DNA of 64,000 nucleotides from Pratylenchus scribneri. Its lineage: Eukaryota > Nematoda > Chromadorea > Rhabditida > Pratylenchidae. The translations under genes were made by a program, and so were the position numbers. This document shows positions 12,360-25,672 of this stretch, piece after piece (within the stretch, counting starts at the first letter, position 1; each line of letters begins with the position of its first letter). The DNA is taken from NCBI GenBank assembly GCA_030063045.1, contig JAQSEB010000093.1, positions 124,001-188,000 of the forward strand, given 5' to 3'. The notes under the pieces are model-generated. The model did not search any database. It worked only from the letters and a program-made list of their open reading frames with translations, and had not been told where the DNA came from.

Positions 12360-15300
12360 GTATTTTAAAAATCTAAAAAAAGATAGGCCTGTATTTTTAA
12401 TGGAGAATATGATTCTATCAAAAGAATTTCAAAAAATTCAAATCCTAGTCCAGAAAATGTCATATATACTCTAGGCATAATTAGGCATAATTGACTTTGG
12501 GGCCATTTTTTAGAAATTCATAAAAAAAATCAATATTGGGGTATTTTAAAAATCTAAAAAAAGATAGGCCTGTATTTTTTAATGGAGAATATGATTCTAT
12601 CAAAAGAATTTCAAAAAATTCAAATCCTAGTCCAGAAAATGTCATATATACCCTAGGCATAATTGACTTTGGGGGCATTTTTTAGAAATTCATAAAAAAA
12701 ATCAATATTGGGGTATTTTAAAAATCAAAAAAAAAGATAGGCCTGTATTTTTTAATGGAGAATATGATTCTATCAAAAGAATTTCAAAAAATTCAAATCC
12801 TAGTCCAGAAAATGTCATATATACTCTAGGCATAATTAGGCATAATTGACTTTGGGGCCATTTTTTAGAAATTCATAAAAAAAATCAATATTGGGGTATT
12901 TTAAAAATCAAAAAAAAAGATAGGCCTGTATTTTTTAATGGAGAATATGATTCTATCAAAAGAATTTCAAAAAATTCAAATCCTAGTCCAGAAAATGTCA
13001 TATATACTCTAGGCATAATTAGGCATAATTGACTTTGGGGCCATTTTTTAGAAATTCATAAAAAAAATCAATATTGGGGTATTTTAAAAATCTAAAAAAA
13101 GATAGGCCTGTATTTTTTAATGGAGAATATGATTCTATCAAAAGAATTTCAAAAAATTCAAATCCTAGCCCAGAAAATGTCATATATACCCTAGGCATAA
13201 TTGACTTTGGGGGCATTTTTTAGAAATTCATAAAAAAAATCAATATTGGGGTATTTTAAAAATCTAAAAAAAGATAGGCCTGTATTTTTAATGGAGAATA
13301 TGATTCTATCAAAAGAATTTCAAAAAATTCAAATCCTAGTCCAGAAAATGTCATATATACTCTAGGCATAATTAGGCATAATTGACTTTGGGGCCATTTT
13401 TTAGAAATTCATAAAAAAAATCAATATTGGGGTATTTTAAAAATCTAAAAAAAGATAGGCCTGTATTTTTTAATGGAGAATATGATTCTATCAAAAGAAT
13501 TTCAAAAAATTCAAATCCTAGTCCAGAAAATGTCATATATACCCTAGGCATAATTGACTTTGGGGGCATTTTTTAGAAATTCATAAAAAAAATCAATATT
13601 GGGGTATTTTAAAAATCAACAAAAAAGATAGGCCTGTATTTTTTAATGGAGAATATGATTCTATCAAAAGAATTTCAAAAAATTCAAATCCTAGTCCAGA
13701 AAATGTCATATATACTCTAGGCATAATTAGGCATAATTGACTTTGGGGCCATTTTTTAGAAATTCATAAAAAAAATCAATATTGGGGTATTTTAAAAATC
13801 AAAAAAAAAGATAGGCCTGTATTTTTTAATGGAGAATATGATTCTATCAAAAGAATTTCAAAAAATTCAAATCCTAGCCCAGAAAATGTCATATATACCC
13901 TAGGCATAATTGACTTTGGGGGCATTTTTTAGAAATTCATAAAAAAATCAATATTGGGGTATTTTAAAAATCTAAAAAAAGATAGGCCTGTATTTTTAAT
14001 GGAGAATATGATTCTATCAAAAGAATTTCAAAAAATTCAAATCCAAGCCCAGAAAATGTCATATATACCCTAAGCATAATTGACTTTGGGGGCTTTTTTT
14101 AGAAATTCATAAAAAAATCAATATTGGGGTATTTTAAAAATCTAAAAAAAGAAAGGCCTGTATTTTTTAATGGAGAATATGATTCTATCAAAAGAATTTC
14201 AAAAAATTCAAATCCTAGTCCAGAAAATGTCATATATACTCTAGGCATAATTAGGCATAATTGACTTTGGGGCCATTTTTTAGAAATTCATAAAAAAAAT
14301 CAATATTGGGGTATTTTAAAAATCTAAAAAAAGATAGGCCTGTATTTTTAATGGAGAATATGATTCTATCAAAAGAATTTCAAAAAATTCAAATCCAAGC
14401 CCAGAAAATGTCATATATACCCTAGGCATAATTGACTTTGGGGCCATTTTTTAGAAATTCATAAAAAAAATCAATATTGGGGTATTTTAAAAATCTAAAA
14501 AAAGAAAGGCCTGTATTTTTTAATGGAGAATATGATTCTATCAAAAGAATTTCAAAAAATTCAAATCCTAGTCCAGAAAATGTCATATATACTCTAGGCA
14601 TAATTAGGCATAATTGACTTTGGGGCCATTTTTTAGAAATTCATAAAAAAATCAATATTGGGGTATTTTAAAAATCTAAAAAAAGATAGGCCTGTATTTT
14701 TAATGGAGAATATGATTCTATCAAAAGAATTTCAAAAAATTCAAATCCTAGTCCAGAAAATGTCATATATACTCTAGGCATAATTAGGCATAATTGACTT
14801 TGGGGCCATTTTTTAGAAATTCATAAAAAAAATCAATATTGGGGTATTTTAAAAATCTAAAAAAAGATAGGCCTGTATTTTTTAATGGAGAATATGATTC
14901 TATCAAAAGAATTTCAAAAAATTCAAATCCTAGTCCAGAAAATGTCATATATACCCTAGGCATAATTGACTTTGGGGGCATTTTTTAGAAATTCATAAAA
15001 AAAATCAATATTGGGGTATTTTAAAAATCAAAAAAAAAGATAGGCCTGTATTTTTTAATGGAGAATATGATTCTATCAAAAGAATTTCAAAAAATTCAAA
15101 TCCTAGTCCAGAAAATGTCATATATACTCTAGGCATAATTAGGCATAATTGACTTTGGGGCCATTTTTTAGAAATTCATAAAAAAAATCAATATTGGGGT
15201 ATTTTAAAAATCAAAAAAAAAGATAGGCCTGTATTTTTTAATGGAGAATATGATTCTATCAAAAGAATTTCAAAAAATTCAAATCCTAGTCCAGAAAATG

Positions 15301-16965
15301 TCATATATACTCTAGGCATAATTAGGCATAATTGACTTTGGGGCCATTTTTTAGAAATTCATAAAAAAAATCAATATTGGGGTATTTTAAAAATCTAAAA
15401 AAAGATAGGCCTGTATTTTTTAATGGAGAATATGATTCTATCAAAAGAATTTCAAAAAATTCAAATCCTAGCCCAGAAAATGTCATATATACCCTAGGCA
15501 TAATTGACTTTGGGGGCATTTTTTAGAAATTCATAAAAAAAATCAATATTGGGGTATTTTAAAAATCTAAAAAAAGAAAGGCCTGTATTTTTAATGGAGA
15601 ATATGATTCTATCAAAAGAATTTCAAAAAATTCAAATCCTAGTCCAGAAAATGTCATATATACTCTAGGCATAATTAGGCATAATTGACTTTGGGGCCAT
15701 TTTTTAGAAATTCATAAAAAAAATCAATATTGGGGTATTTTAAAAATCTAAAAAAAGATAGGCCTGTATTTTTTAATGGAGAATATGATTCTATCAAAAG
15801 AATTTCAAAAAATTCAAATCCTAGTCCAGAAAATGTCATATATACCCTAGGCATAATTGACTTTGGGGGCATTTTTTAGAAATTCATAAAAAAAATCAAT
15901 ATTGGGGTATTTTAAAAATCAACAAAAAAGATAGGCCTGTATTTTTTAATGGAGAATATGATTCTATCAAAAGAATTTCAAAAAATTCAAATCCTAGTCC
16001 AGAAAATGTCATATATACTCTAGGCATAATTAGGCATAATTGACTTTGGGGCCATTTTTTAGAAATTCATAAAAAAAATCAATATTGGGGTATTTTAAAA
16101 ATCAAAAAAAAAGATAGGCCTGTATTTTTTAATGGAGAATATGATTCTATCAAAAGAATTTCAAAAAATTCAAATCCTAGCCCAGAAAATGTCATATATA
16201 CCCTAGGCATAATTGACTTTGGGGGCATTTTTTAGAAATTCATAAAAAAATCAATATTGGGGTATTTTAAAAATCTAAAAAAAGATAGGCCTGTATTTTT
16301 AATGGAGAATATGATTCTATCAAAAGAATTTCAAAAAATTCAAATCCAAGCCCAGAAAATGTCATATATACCCTAAGCATAATTGACTTTGGGGGCTTTT
16401 TTTAGAAATTCATAAAAAAATCAATATTGGGGTATTTTAAAAATCTAAAAAAAGAAAGGCCTGTATTTTTTAATGGAGAATATGATTCTATCAAAAGAAT
16501 TTCAAAAAATTCAAATCCTAGTCCAGAAAATGTCATATATACTCTAGGCATAATTAGGCATAATTGACTTTGGGGCCATTTTTTAGAAATTCATAAAAAA
16601 AATCAATATTGGGGTATTTTAAAAATCTAAAAAAAGATAGGCCTGTATTTTTAATGGAGAATATGATTCTATCAAAAGAATTTCAAAAAATTCAAATCCA
16701 AGCCCAGAAAATGTCATATATACCCTAGGCATAATTGACTTTGGGGCCATTTTTTAGAAATTCATAAAAAAAATCAATATTGGGGTATTTTAAAAATCTA
16801 AAAAAAGAAAGGCCTGTATTTTTTAATGGAGAATATGATTCTATCAAAAGAATTTCAAAAAATTCAAATCCTAGTCCAGAAAATGTCATATATACTCTAG
16901 GCATAATTAGGCATAATTGACTTTGGGGCCATTTTTTAGAAATTCATAAAAAAAAATCAATATTG
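12360..16965. repeat. Tandem duplication in A1, 2,303-bp period (two copies)
   Basis: Copy 1 (about 12,360-14,662) and copy 2 (about 14,663-16,965) align at a constant offset of 2,303 bp, about 13 monomers. Independent markers agree: the rare variant AAAAATCAACAAAAAAG occurs at 13,611 and 15,914; the monomer without the doubled 10-mer but with GGGGCC lies at 14,431 and 16,734; the short-type AATTGAC marker lies at 14,078 and 16,381. Three identical reverse-strand open frames of 65 codons in copy 1 (from 12,481, 13,019 and 13,372) reappear 2,303 bp later. Outer edges are set where the monomer types stop matching and are good to a few tens of bases. The copies differ by only a few substitutions. 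Confidence 0.85.
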
Positions 16966-19900
16966 GGGTATTTTAAAAATCAAAAAAAAAGATAGGCCTG
17001 TATTTTTTAATGGAGAATATGATTCTATCAAAAGAATTTCAAAAAATTCAAATCCTAGCCCAGAAAATGTCATATATACCCTAGGCATAATTGACTTTGG
17101 GGCCATTTTTTAGAAATTCATAAAAAAAATCAATATTGGGGTATTTTAAAAATCTAAAAAAAGATAGGCCTGTATTTTTAATGGAGAATATGATTCTATC
17201 AAAAGAATTTCAAAAAATTCAAATCCAAGCCCAGAAAATGTCATATATACTCTAGGCATAATTAGGCATAATTGACTTTGGGGCCATTTTTTAGAAATTC
17301 ATAAAAAAAATCAATATTGGGGTATTTTAAAAATCTAAAAAAAGATAGGCCTGTATTTTTAATGGAGAATATGATTCTATCAAAAGAATTTCAAAAAATT
17401 CAAATCCAAGCCCAGAAAATGTCATATATACCCTAGGCATAATTGACTTTGGGGCCATTTTTTAGAAATTCATAAAAAAAATCAATATTGGGGTATTTTA
17501 AAAATCTAAAAAAAGAAAGGCCTGTATTTTTTAATGGAGAATATGATTCTATCAAAAGAATTTCAAAAAATTCAAATCCTAGCCCAGAAAATGTCATATA
17601 TACTCTAGGCATAATTAGGCATAATTGACTTTGGGGCCATTTTTTAGAAATTCATAAAAAAAATCAATATTGGGGTATTTTAAAAATCTAAAAAAAGAAA
17701 GGCCTGTATTTTTTAATGGAGAATATGATTCTATCAAAAGAATTTCAAAAAATTCAAATCCTAGTCCAGAAAATGTCATATATACTCTAGGCATAATTAG
17801 GCATAATTGACTTTGGGGGCTTTTTTTAGAAATTCATAAAAAAATCAATATTGGGGTATTTTAAAAATCTAAAAAAAGATAGGCCTGTATTTTTTAATGG
17901 AGAATATGATTCTATCAAAAGAATTTCAAAAAATTCAAATCCAAGCCCAGAAAATGTCATATATACCCTAAGCATAATTGACTTTGGGGGCTTTTTTTAG
18001 AAATTCATAAAAAATCAATATTGGGGTATTTTAAAAATCTAAAAAAAGATAGGCCTGTATTTTTAATGGAGAATATGATTCTATCAAAAGAATTTCAAAA
18101 AATTCAAATCCAAGCCCAGAAAATGTCATATATACCCTAAGCATAATTGACTTTGGGGGCTTTTTTTAGAAATTCATAAAAAAATCAATATTGGGGTATT
18201 TTAAAAATCTAAAAAAAGATAGGCCTGTATTTTTTAATGGAGAATATGATTCTATCAAAAGAATTTCAAAAAATTCAAATCCTAGCCCAGAAAATGTCAT
18301 ATATACCCTAGGCATAATTGACTTTGGGGGCATTTTTTAGAAATTCATAAAAAAAATCAATATTGGGGTATTTTAAAAATCAAAAAAAAAGATAGGCTTG
18401 TATTTTTTAATGGAGAATATGATTCTATCAAAAGAATTTCAAAAAATTCAAATCTTAGTCCAGAAAATGTCATATATACTCTAGGCATAATTAGGCATAA
18501 TTGACTTTGGGGCCATTTTTTAGAAATTCATAAAAAAAATCAATATTGGGGTATTTTAAAAATCAAAAAAAAAGATAGGCCTGTATTTTTTAATGGAGAA
18601 TATGATTCTATCAAAAGAATTTCAAAAAATTCAAATCCTAGCCCAGAAAATGTCATATATACCCTAGGCATAATTGACTTTGGGGGCATTTTTTAGAAAT
18701 TCATAAAAAAATCAATATTGGGGTATTTTAAAAATCTAAAAAAAGATAGGCCTGTATTTTTAATGGAGAATATGATTCTATCAAAAGAATTTCAAAAAAT
18801 TCAAATCCAAGCCCAGAAAATGTCATATATACCCTAAGCATAATTGACTTTGGGGGCTTTTTTTAGAAATTCATAAAAAAATCAATATTGGGGTATTTTA
18901 AAAATCTAAAAAAAGAAAGGCCTGTATTTTTTAATGGAGAATATGATTCTATCAAAAGAATTTCAAAAAATTCAAATCCTAGTCCAGAAAATGTCATATA
19001 TACTCTAGGCATAATTAGGCATAATTGACTTTGGGGCCATTTTTTAGAAATTCATAAAAAAAATCAATATTGGGGTATTTTAAAAATCTAAAAAAAGATA
19101 GGCCTGTATTTTTAATGGAGAATATGATTCTATCAAAAGAATTTCAAAAAATTCAAATCCAAGCCCAGAAAATGTCATATATACCCTAGGCATAATTGAC
19201 TTTGGGGCCATTTTTTAGAAATTCATAAAAAAAATCAATATTGGGGTATTTTAAAAATCTAAAAAAAGATAGGCCTGTATTTTTTAATGGAGAATATGAT
19301 TCTATCAAAAGAATTTCAAAAAATTCAAATCCTAGTCCAGAAAATGTCATATATACTCTAGGCATAATTAGGCATAATTGACTTTGGGGCCATTTTTTAG
19401 AAATTCATAAAAAAAATCAATATTGGGGTATTTTAAAAATCAAAAAAAAAGATAGGCCTGTATTTTTTAATGGAGAATATGATTCTATCAAAAGAATTTC
19501 AAAAAATTCAAATCCTAGCCCAGAAAATGTCATATATACCCTAGGCATAATTGACTTTGGGGGCATTTTTTAGAAATTCATAAAAAAATCAATATTGGGG
19601 TATTTTAAAAATCTAAAAAAAGATAGGCCTGTATTTTTAATGGAGAATATGATTCTATCAAAAGAATTTCAAAAAATTCAAATCCAAGCCCAGAAAATGT
19701 CATATATACCCTAAGCATAATTGACTTTGGGGGCTTTTTTTAGAAATTCATAAAAAAATCAATATTGGGGTATTTTAAAAATCTAAAAAAAGATAGGCCT
19801 GTATTTTTAATGGAGAATATGATTCTATCAAAAGAATTTCAAAAAATTCAAATCCAAGCCCAGAAAATGTCATATATACCCTAAGCATAATTGACTTTGG

Positions 19901-21260
19901 GGGCTTTTTTTAGAAATTCATAAAAAAATCAATATTGGGGTATTTTAAAAATCTAAAAAAAGATAGGCCTGTATTTTTAATGGAGAATATGATTCTATCA
20001 AAAGAATTTCAAAAAATTCAAATCCAAGCCCAGAAAATGTCATATATACCCTAAGCATAATTGACTTTGGGGGCTTTTTTTAGAAATTCATAAAAAAATC
20101 AATATTGGGGTATTTTAAAAATCTAAAAAAAGATAGGCCTGTATTTTTTAATGGAGAATATGATTCTATCAAAAGAATTTCAAAAAATTCAAATCCTAGC
20201 CCAGAAAATGTCATATATACCCTAGGCATAATTGACTTTGGGGGCATTTTTTAGAAATTCATAAAAAAAATCAATATTGGGGTATTTTAAAAATCAAAAA
20301 AAAAGATAGGCTTGTATTTTTTAATGGAGAATATGATTCTATCAAAAGAATTTCAAAAAATTCAAATCCTAGTCCAGAAAATGTCATATATACTCTAGGC
20401 ATAATTAGGCATAATTGACTTTGGGGCCATTTTTTAGAAATTCATAAAAAAAATCAATATTGGGGTATTTTAAAAATCAAAAAAAAAGATAGGCCTGTAT
20501 TTTTTAATGGAGAATATGATTCTATCAAAAGAATTTCAAAAAATTCAAATCCTAGCCCAGAAAATGTCATATATACCCTAGGCATAATTGACTTTGGGGG
20601 CATTTTTTAGAAATTCATAAAAAAATCAATATTGGGGTATTTTAAAAATCTAAAAAAATAGGCCTGTATTTTTTAATGGAGAATATGATTCTATCAAAAG
20701 AATTTCAAAAAATTCAAATCCTAGCCCAGAAAATGTCATATATACCCTAGGCATAATTGACTTTGGGGGCATTTTTTAGAAATTCATAAAAAAAAATCAA
20801 TATTGGGGTATTTTAAAAATCAAAAAAAAAGATAGGCTTGTATTTTTTAATGGAGAATATGATTCTATCAAAAGAATTTCAAAAAATTCAAATCCTAGCC
20901 CAGAAAATGTCATATATACCCTAGGCATAATTGACTTTGGGGGCATTTTTTAGAAATTCATAAAAAAATCAATATTAGGGTATTTTAAAAATCTAAAAAA
21001 ATAGGCCTGTATTTTTAATGGAGAATATGATTCTATCAAAAGAATTTCAAAAAATTCAAATCCTAGCCCAGAAAATGTCATATATACCCTAGGCATAATT
21101 GACTTTGGGGGCATTTTTTAGAAATTCATAAAAAAAATCAATATTGGGGTATTTTAAAAATCAAAAAAAAAGATAGGCTTGTATTTTTTAATGGAGAATA
21201 TGATTCTATCAAAAGAATTTCAAAAAATTCAAATCCTAGCCCAGAAAATGTCATATATAC

Positions 21261-22636
21261 CCTAGGCATAATTAGGCATAATTGACTTTGGGGGCATTTT
21301 TTAGAAATTCATAAAAAAATCAATATTGGGGTATTTTAAAAATCTAAAAAAATAGGCCTGTATTTTTAATGGAGAATATGATTCTATCAAAAGAATTTCA
21401 AAAAATTCAAATCCTAGCCCAGAAAATGTTTAATATACCCTAGGCATAATTGAATTTGGGGGCCATTCTTTAGAAATTCATAAAAAATCAATATGAGGGT
21501 ATATTAATAAAATAAAAAATATAGGACTGTATTTTTTGATGCAGAATATGATTCTTTTAAAAGAATTTCAAAAAATTCAAATCCTGGTCCAAAACATGTC
21601 AAATATACCCTAGGCATAATTGAATTTGGGGGCCATTATTTAGAAATTCATAAAAAATCAATATGAGAGTATATTAATAAAATAAAAAATATAGGACTGT
21701 ATTTTTTGATGCAGAATATGATTCTTTTAAAAGAATTTCAAAAAATTCAAATCCTGGTCCAAAACATGTCAAATATACCCTAGGCATAATTGAATTTGGG
21801 GGCCATTTTTTAGAAATTCATAAAAAATCAATATGAGAGTATATTAATAAAATAAAAAAAATAGGACTGTATTTTTTGATGGAGAATATGATTCTATTAA
21901 AAGAATTTCAAAAAATTCAAATCATAGCCCAGAAAATGTCATATATACCCTAGGCATAATTAGGCATAATTGACTTTGGGGGCATTTTTTAGAAATTCAT
22001 AAAAAAATCAATATTGGGGTATTTTAAAAATCTAAAAAAATAGGCCTGTATTTTTAATGGAGAATATGATTCTATCAAAAGAATTTCAAAAAATTCAAAT
22101 CCTAGCCCAGAAAATGTTTAATATACCCTAGGCATAATTGAATTTGGGGGCCATTCTTTAGAAATTCATAAAAAATCAATATGAGGGTATATTAATAAAA
22201 TAAAAAATAAAGGACTGTATTTTTTGATGCAGAATATGATTCTTTTAAAAGAATTTCAAAAAATTCAAATCCTGGTCCAAAACATGTCAAATATACCCTA
22301 GGCATAATTGAATTTGGGGGCCATTATTTAGAAATTCATAAAAAATCAATATGAGAGTATATTAATAAAATAAAAAATATAGGACTGTATTTTTTGATGC
22401 AGAATATGATTCTTTTAAAAGAATTTCAAAAAATTCAAATCCTGGTCCAAAACATGTCAAATATACCCTAGGCATAATTGAATTTGGGGGCCATTCTTTA
22501 GAAATTCATAAAAAATCAATATGAGGGTATTTTGAAAATCTAAAAAAAGATAGGCTTGTATTTTTTGATGGAGAATATGATTCTAATAAAAGAATTTCGA
22601 GAAATTCAAATCCTAGCCCAGAAAATGTCAAATATA
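21261..22636. repeat. 688-bp tandem duplication spanning the A1/A2 boundary
   Basis: Two copies lie at an offset of exactly 688 bp, about four monomers. CCTAGGCATAATTAGGCATAA is at 21,261 and 21,949, and the diagnostic AAAATGTTTAATATACCC is at 21,423 and 22,111. Each copy begins with one A1 monomer and switches to A2 at the ATGTTTAATATACCC site. The duplication explains why a single A1 monomer (about 21,949-22,115) sits isolated inside A2. Confidence 0.85.
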
Positions 22637-23212
22637 CCCTAGGCATAATTGAATTTGGGGGCCATTTTTTAGAAATTCATAAAAAATCAATATGAGGGTA
22701 TTTTAAAAATCTAAAAAAAGATAGGCTTGTATTTTTTAATGAAGAATATGATTCTATTAAAAGAATTACAAAAAATTCAAATCCAGAACTAAAACATGTC
22801 AAATATACCTTAGGCATAATTGAATTTGGGGGCCATTTTTTAGAAATTCATAAAAAATCAATATGAGAGTATATTAATAAAATAAAAAATATAGGACTGT
22901 ATTTTTTGATGCAGAATATGATTCTTTTAAAAGAATTTCAAAAAATTCAAATCCTGGTCCAAAACATGTCAAATATACCCTAGGCATAATTGAATTTGGG
23001 GGCCATTCTTTAGAAATTCATAAAAAATCAATATGAGGGTATTTTGAAAATCTAAAAAAAGATAGGCTTGTATTTTTTGATGGAGAATATGATTCTAATA
23101 AAAGAATTTCGAGAAATTCAAATCCTAGCCCAGAAAATGTCAAATATACCCTAGGCATAATTGAATTTGGGGGCCATTTTTTAGAAATTCATAAAAAATC
23201 AATATGAGGGTA
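22501..23212. repeat. 512-bp (trimer) duplication inside A2
   Basis: The monomer beginning GAAATTCATAAAAAATC and carrying TATTTTGAAAATC, TTCTAATAAAAGAATTTCG and AGAAATTCAAATCC is found at 22,501 and again at 23,013, a step of 512 bp. The rare substitutions GAAAATC and TCTAATAAAAG in both copies show this is copying rather than chance similarity. The same subtype reappears near 24,013 and 25,184. Confidence 0.72.
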
Positions 23213-23330
23213 TTTTAAAAATCTAAAAAAAGATAGGCTTGTATTTTTTAATGAAGAATATGATTCCTATTAAAAGAATTACAAAAAATTCAAATCCAGA
23301 ACTAAAACATGTCAAATATACCCTAGGCAT

Positions 23331-25672
23331 AATTGAATAGAAATTCATAAAAAATCAATATGAGGGTATTTTAAAAATCTAAAAAAGATAGGCTTGTATT
23401 TTTTAATGAAGAATATGATTCTATTAAAAGAATTTCAAAAAATTCAAATCCTGGTCCAAAACATGTCAAATATACCCTAGGCATAATTGAATTTGGGGTC
23501 CATTTTTTAGAAATTCATAAAAAATCAATATGAGGGTATATTAATAAAATTAAAAATATAGGACTGTATTTTTTGATGGGGAATATGATTCTATTAAGAG
23601 TATTTCAAAAAATTCAAATCCAGAACTAAGACATGTCAAATATACCCTAGGCATAATTGAATTTGGGGGCCATTATTTAGAAATTCATAAAAAATCAATA
23701 TGAGAGTATATTAATAAAATAAAAAATATAGGACTGTATTTTTTGATGGGGAATATGATTCTATTAAGAGTATTTCAAAAAATTCAAATCCTGAACTAAA
23801 ACCTGTCATATATACCCTAGGCATAATTGTATTTGGGGCTATCTTTTAGAAAATCATAAAAAATCAATATTGGGGTATTTTAATAAAATAAAAAATATAG
23901 GACTGTATTTTTTAATGTAGAATATGATTCTATTAAAATAATTTCAAAAAATTCAAATCCAGAACTAAAACATGTCAAATATACCCTAGGCATAATTGGG
24001 GGGCCATTTTTTAGAAATTCATAAAAAATCAATATGAGGGTATTTTGAAAATCTAAAAAAAGATAGGCTTGTATTTTTTGATGGAGAATATGATTCTAAT
24101 AAAAGAATTTCGAGAAATTCAAATCCTAGCCCAGAAAATGTCAAATATACCCTAGGCATAATTGAATTTGGGGGCCATTCTTTAGAAATTCATAAAAAAT
24201 CAATATGAGGGTATTTTAAAAATCTAAAAAAAGATAGGCTTGTATTTTTTAATGGAGAATATGAATCAATTAAAAGAATTTCGAAAAATTCAAATCCAAG
24301 CCCAGAAAATGTCAAATATACCCTAGGCATAATTGAATTTGGGGCCTTTTTTTAGAAATTCATAAAAAATCAATATGAGGGTATTTTAAAAATCTAAAAA
24401 AAGATAGGCTTGTATTTTTTAATGAAGAATATGATTCCTATTAAAAGAATTATAAAAAATTCAAATCCAGAACTAAAACATGTCAAATATACCCTAGGCA
24501 TAATTGAATAGAAATTCATAAAAAATCAATATGAGGGTATTTTAAAAATCTAAAAAAGATAGGCTTGTATTTTTTAATGAAGAATATGATTCTATTAAAA
24601 GAATTTCAAAAAATTCAAATCCTGGTCCAAAACATGTCAAATATACCCTAGGCATAATTGAATTTGGGGTCCATTTTTTAGAAATTCATAAAAAATCAAT
24701 ATGAGGGTATATTAATAAAATTAAAAATATAGGACTGTATTTTTTGATGGGGAATATGATTCTATTAAGAGTATTTCAAAAAATTCAAATCCAGAACTAA
24801 GACATGTCAAATATACCCTAGGCATAATTGAATTTGGGGGCCATTATTTAGAAATTCATAAAAAATCAATATGAGAGTATATTAATAAAATAAAAAATAT
24901 AGGACTGTATTTTTTGATGGGGAATATGATTCTATTAAGAGTATTTCAAAAAATTCAAATCCTGAACTAAAACCTGTCATATATACCCTAGGCATAATTG
25001 TATTTGGGGCTATCTTTTAGAAAATCATAAAAAATCAATATTGGGGTATTTTAATAAAATAAAAAATATAGGACTGTATTTTTTAATGTAGAATATGATT
25101 CTATTAAAATAATTTCAAAAAATTCAAATCCAGAACTAAAACATGTCAAATATACCCTAGGCATAATTGGGGGGCCATTTTTTAGAAATTCATAAAAAAT
25201 CAATATGAGGGTATTTTGAAAATCTAAAAAAAGATAGGCTTGTATTTTTTGATGGAGAATATGATTCTAATAAAAGAATTTCGAGAAATTCAAATCCTAG
25301 CCCAGAAAATGTCAAATATACCCTAGGCATAATTGAATTTGGGGGCCATTCTTTAGAAATTCATAAAAAATCAATATGAGGGTATTTTAAAAATCTAAAA
25401 AAAGATAGGCTTGTATTTTTTAATGGAGAATATGAATCAATTAAAAGAATTTCGAAAAATTCAAATCCAAGCCCAGAAAATGTCAAATATACCCTAGGCA
25501 TAATTGAATTTGGGGCCATTTTTTAGAAATTCATAAAAAATCAATATGAGGGTATTTTAAAAATCTAAAAAAAGATAGGCTTGTATTTTTTAATGAAGAA
25601 TATGATTCTATTAAAAGAATTTCGAAAAATTCAAATCCAAGCCCAGAAAATGTCAAATATACCCTAGGCATA
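23331..25672. repeat. 1,171-bp tandem duplication inside A2
   Basis: The deletion-bearing junction AATTGAATAGAAATTC lies at 23,331 and 24,502, and the rare AATTGGGGGGCCATTTTTTAG lies at 23,994 and 25,165. Both pairs are 1,171 bp apart, about seven monomers. Monomer types between the markers occur in the same order in both copies. The outer limits given are approximate. Confidence 0.8.

Larger units (their letters stand above)
1..21430. repeat. Satellite A, subfamily A1 array (168-180 bp monomers)
   Basis: Head-to-tail monomers fill this whole stretch with no unique sequence between them; about 120 copies are estimated from length. Each monomer runs from TTGACTTTGGGG through AGAAATTCATAAAAAAATC, TATTGGGGTATTTTAAAA, GATAGGCCTGTATTTTT, GAGAATATGATTCTAT, TTCAAAAAATTCAAATCC and AGAAAATGTCATATATACCC to TAGGCATAA. 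Length varies mainly by presence or absence of a 10-bp tandem copy (AGGCATAATT once or twice) and by homopolymer runs. Three recurrent types are visible: a long one with the doubled 10-mer and GGGGCCATTTTTT; an intermediate one with CTAGGCATAATTGAC and GGGGGCATTTTTT; and a short 170-bp one with CTAAGCATAATTGAC and GGGGGCTTTTTTT. I see no gene in it. Short open frames recur only because the monomer recurs. Confidence 0.97.

Noticed and set aside
12481..15872. Six identical minus-strand open frames of 65 codons
   Set aside because: They lie wholly inside satellite A1 and repeat only because the monomers and the 2,303-bp duplication repeat. Most monomers break the same frame by homopolymer changes, so there is no sign of coding constraint.
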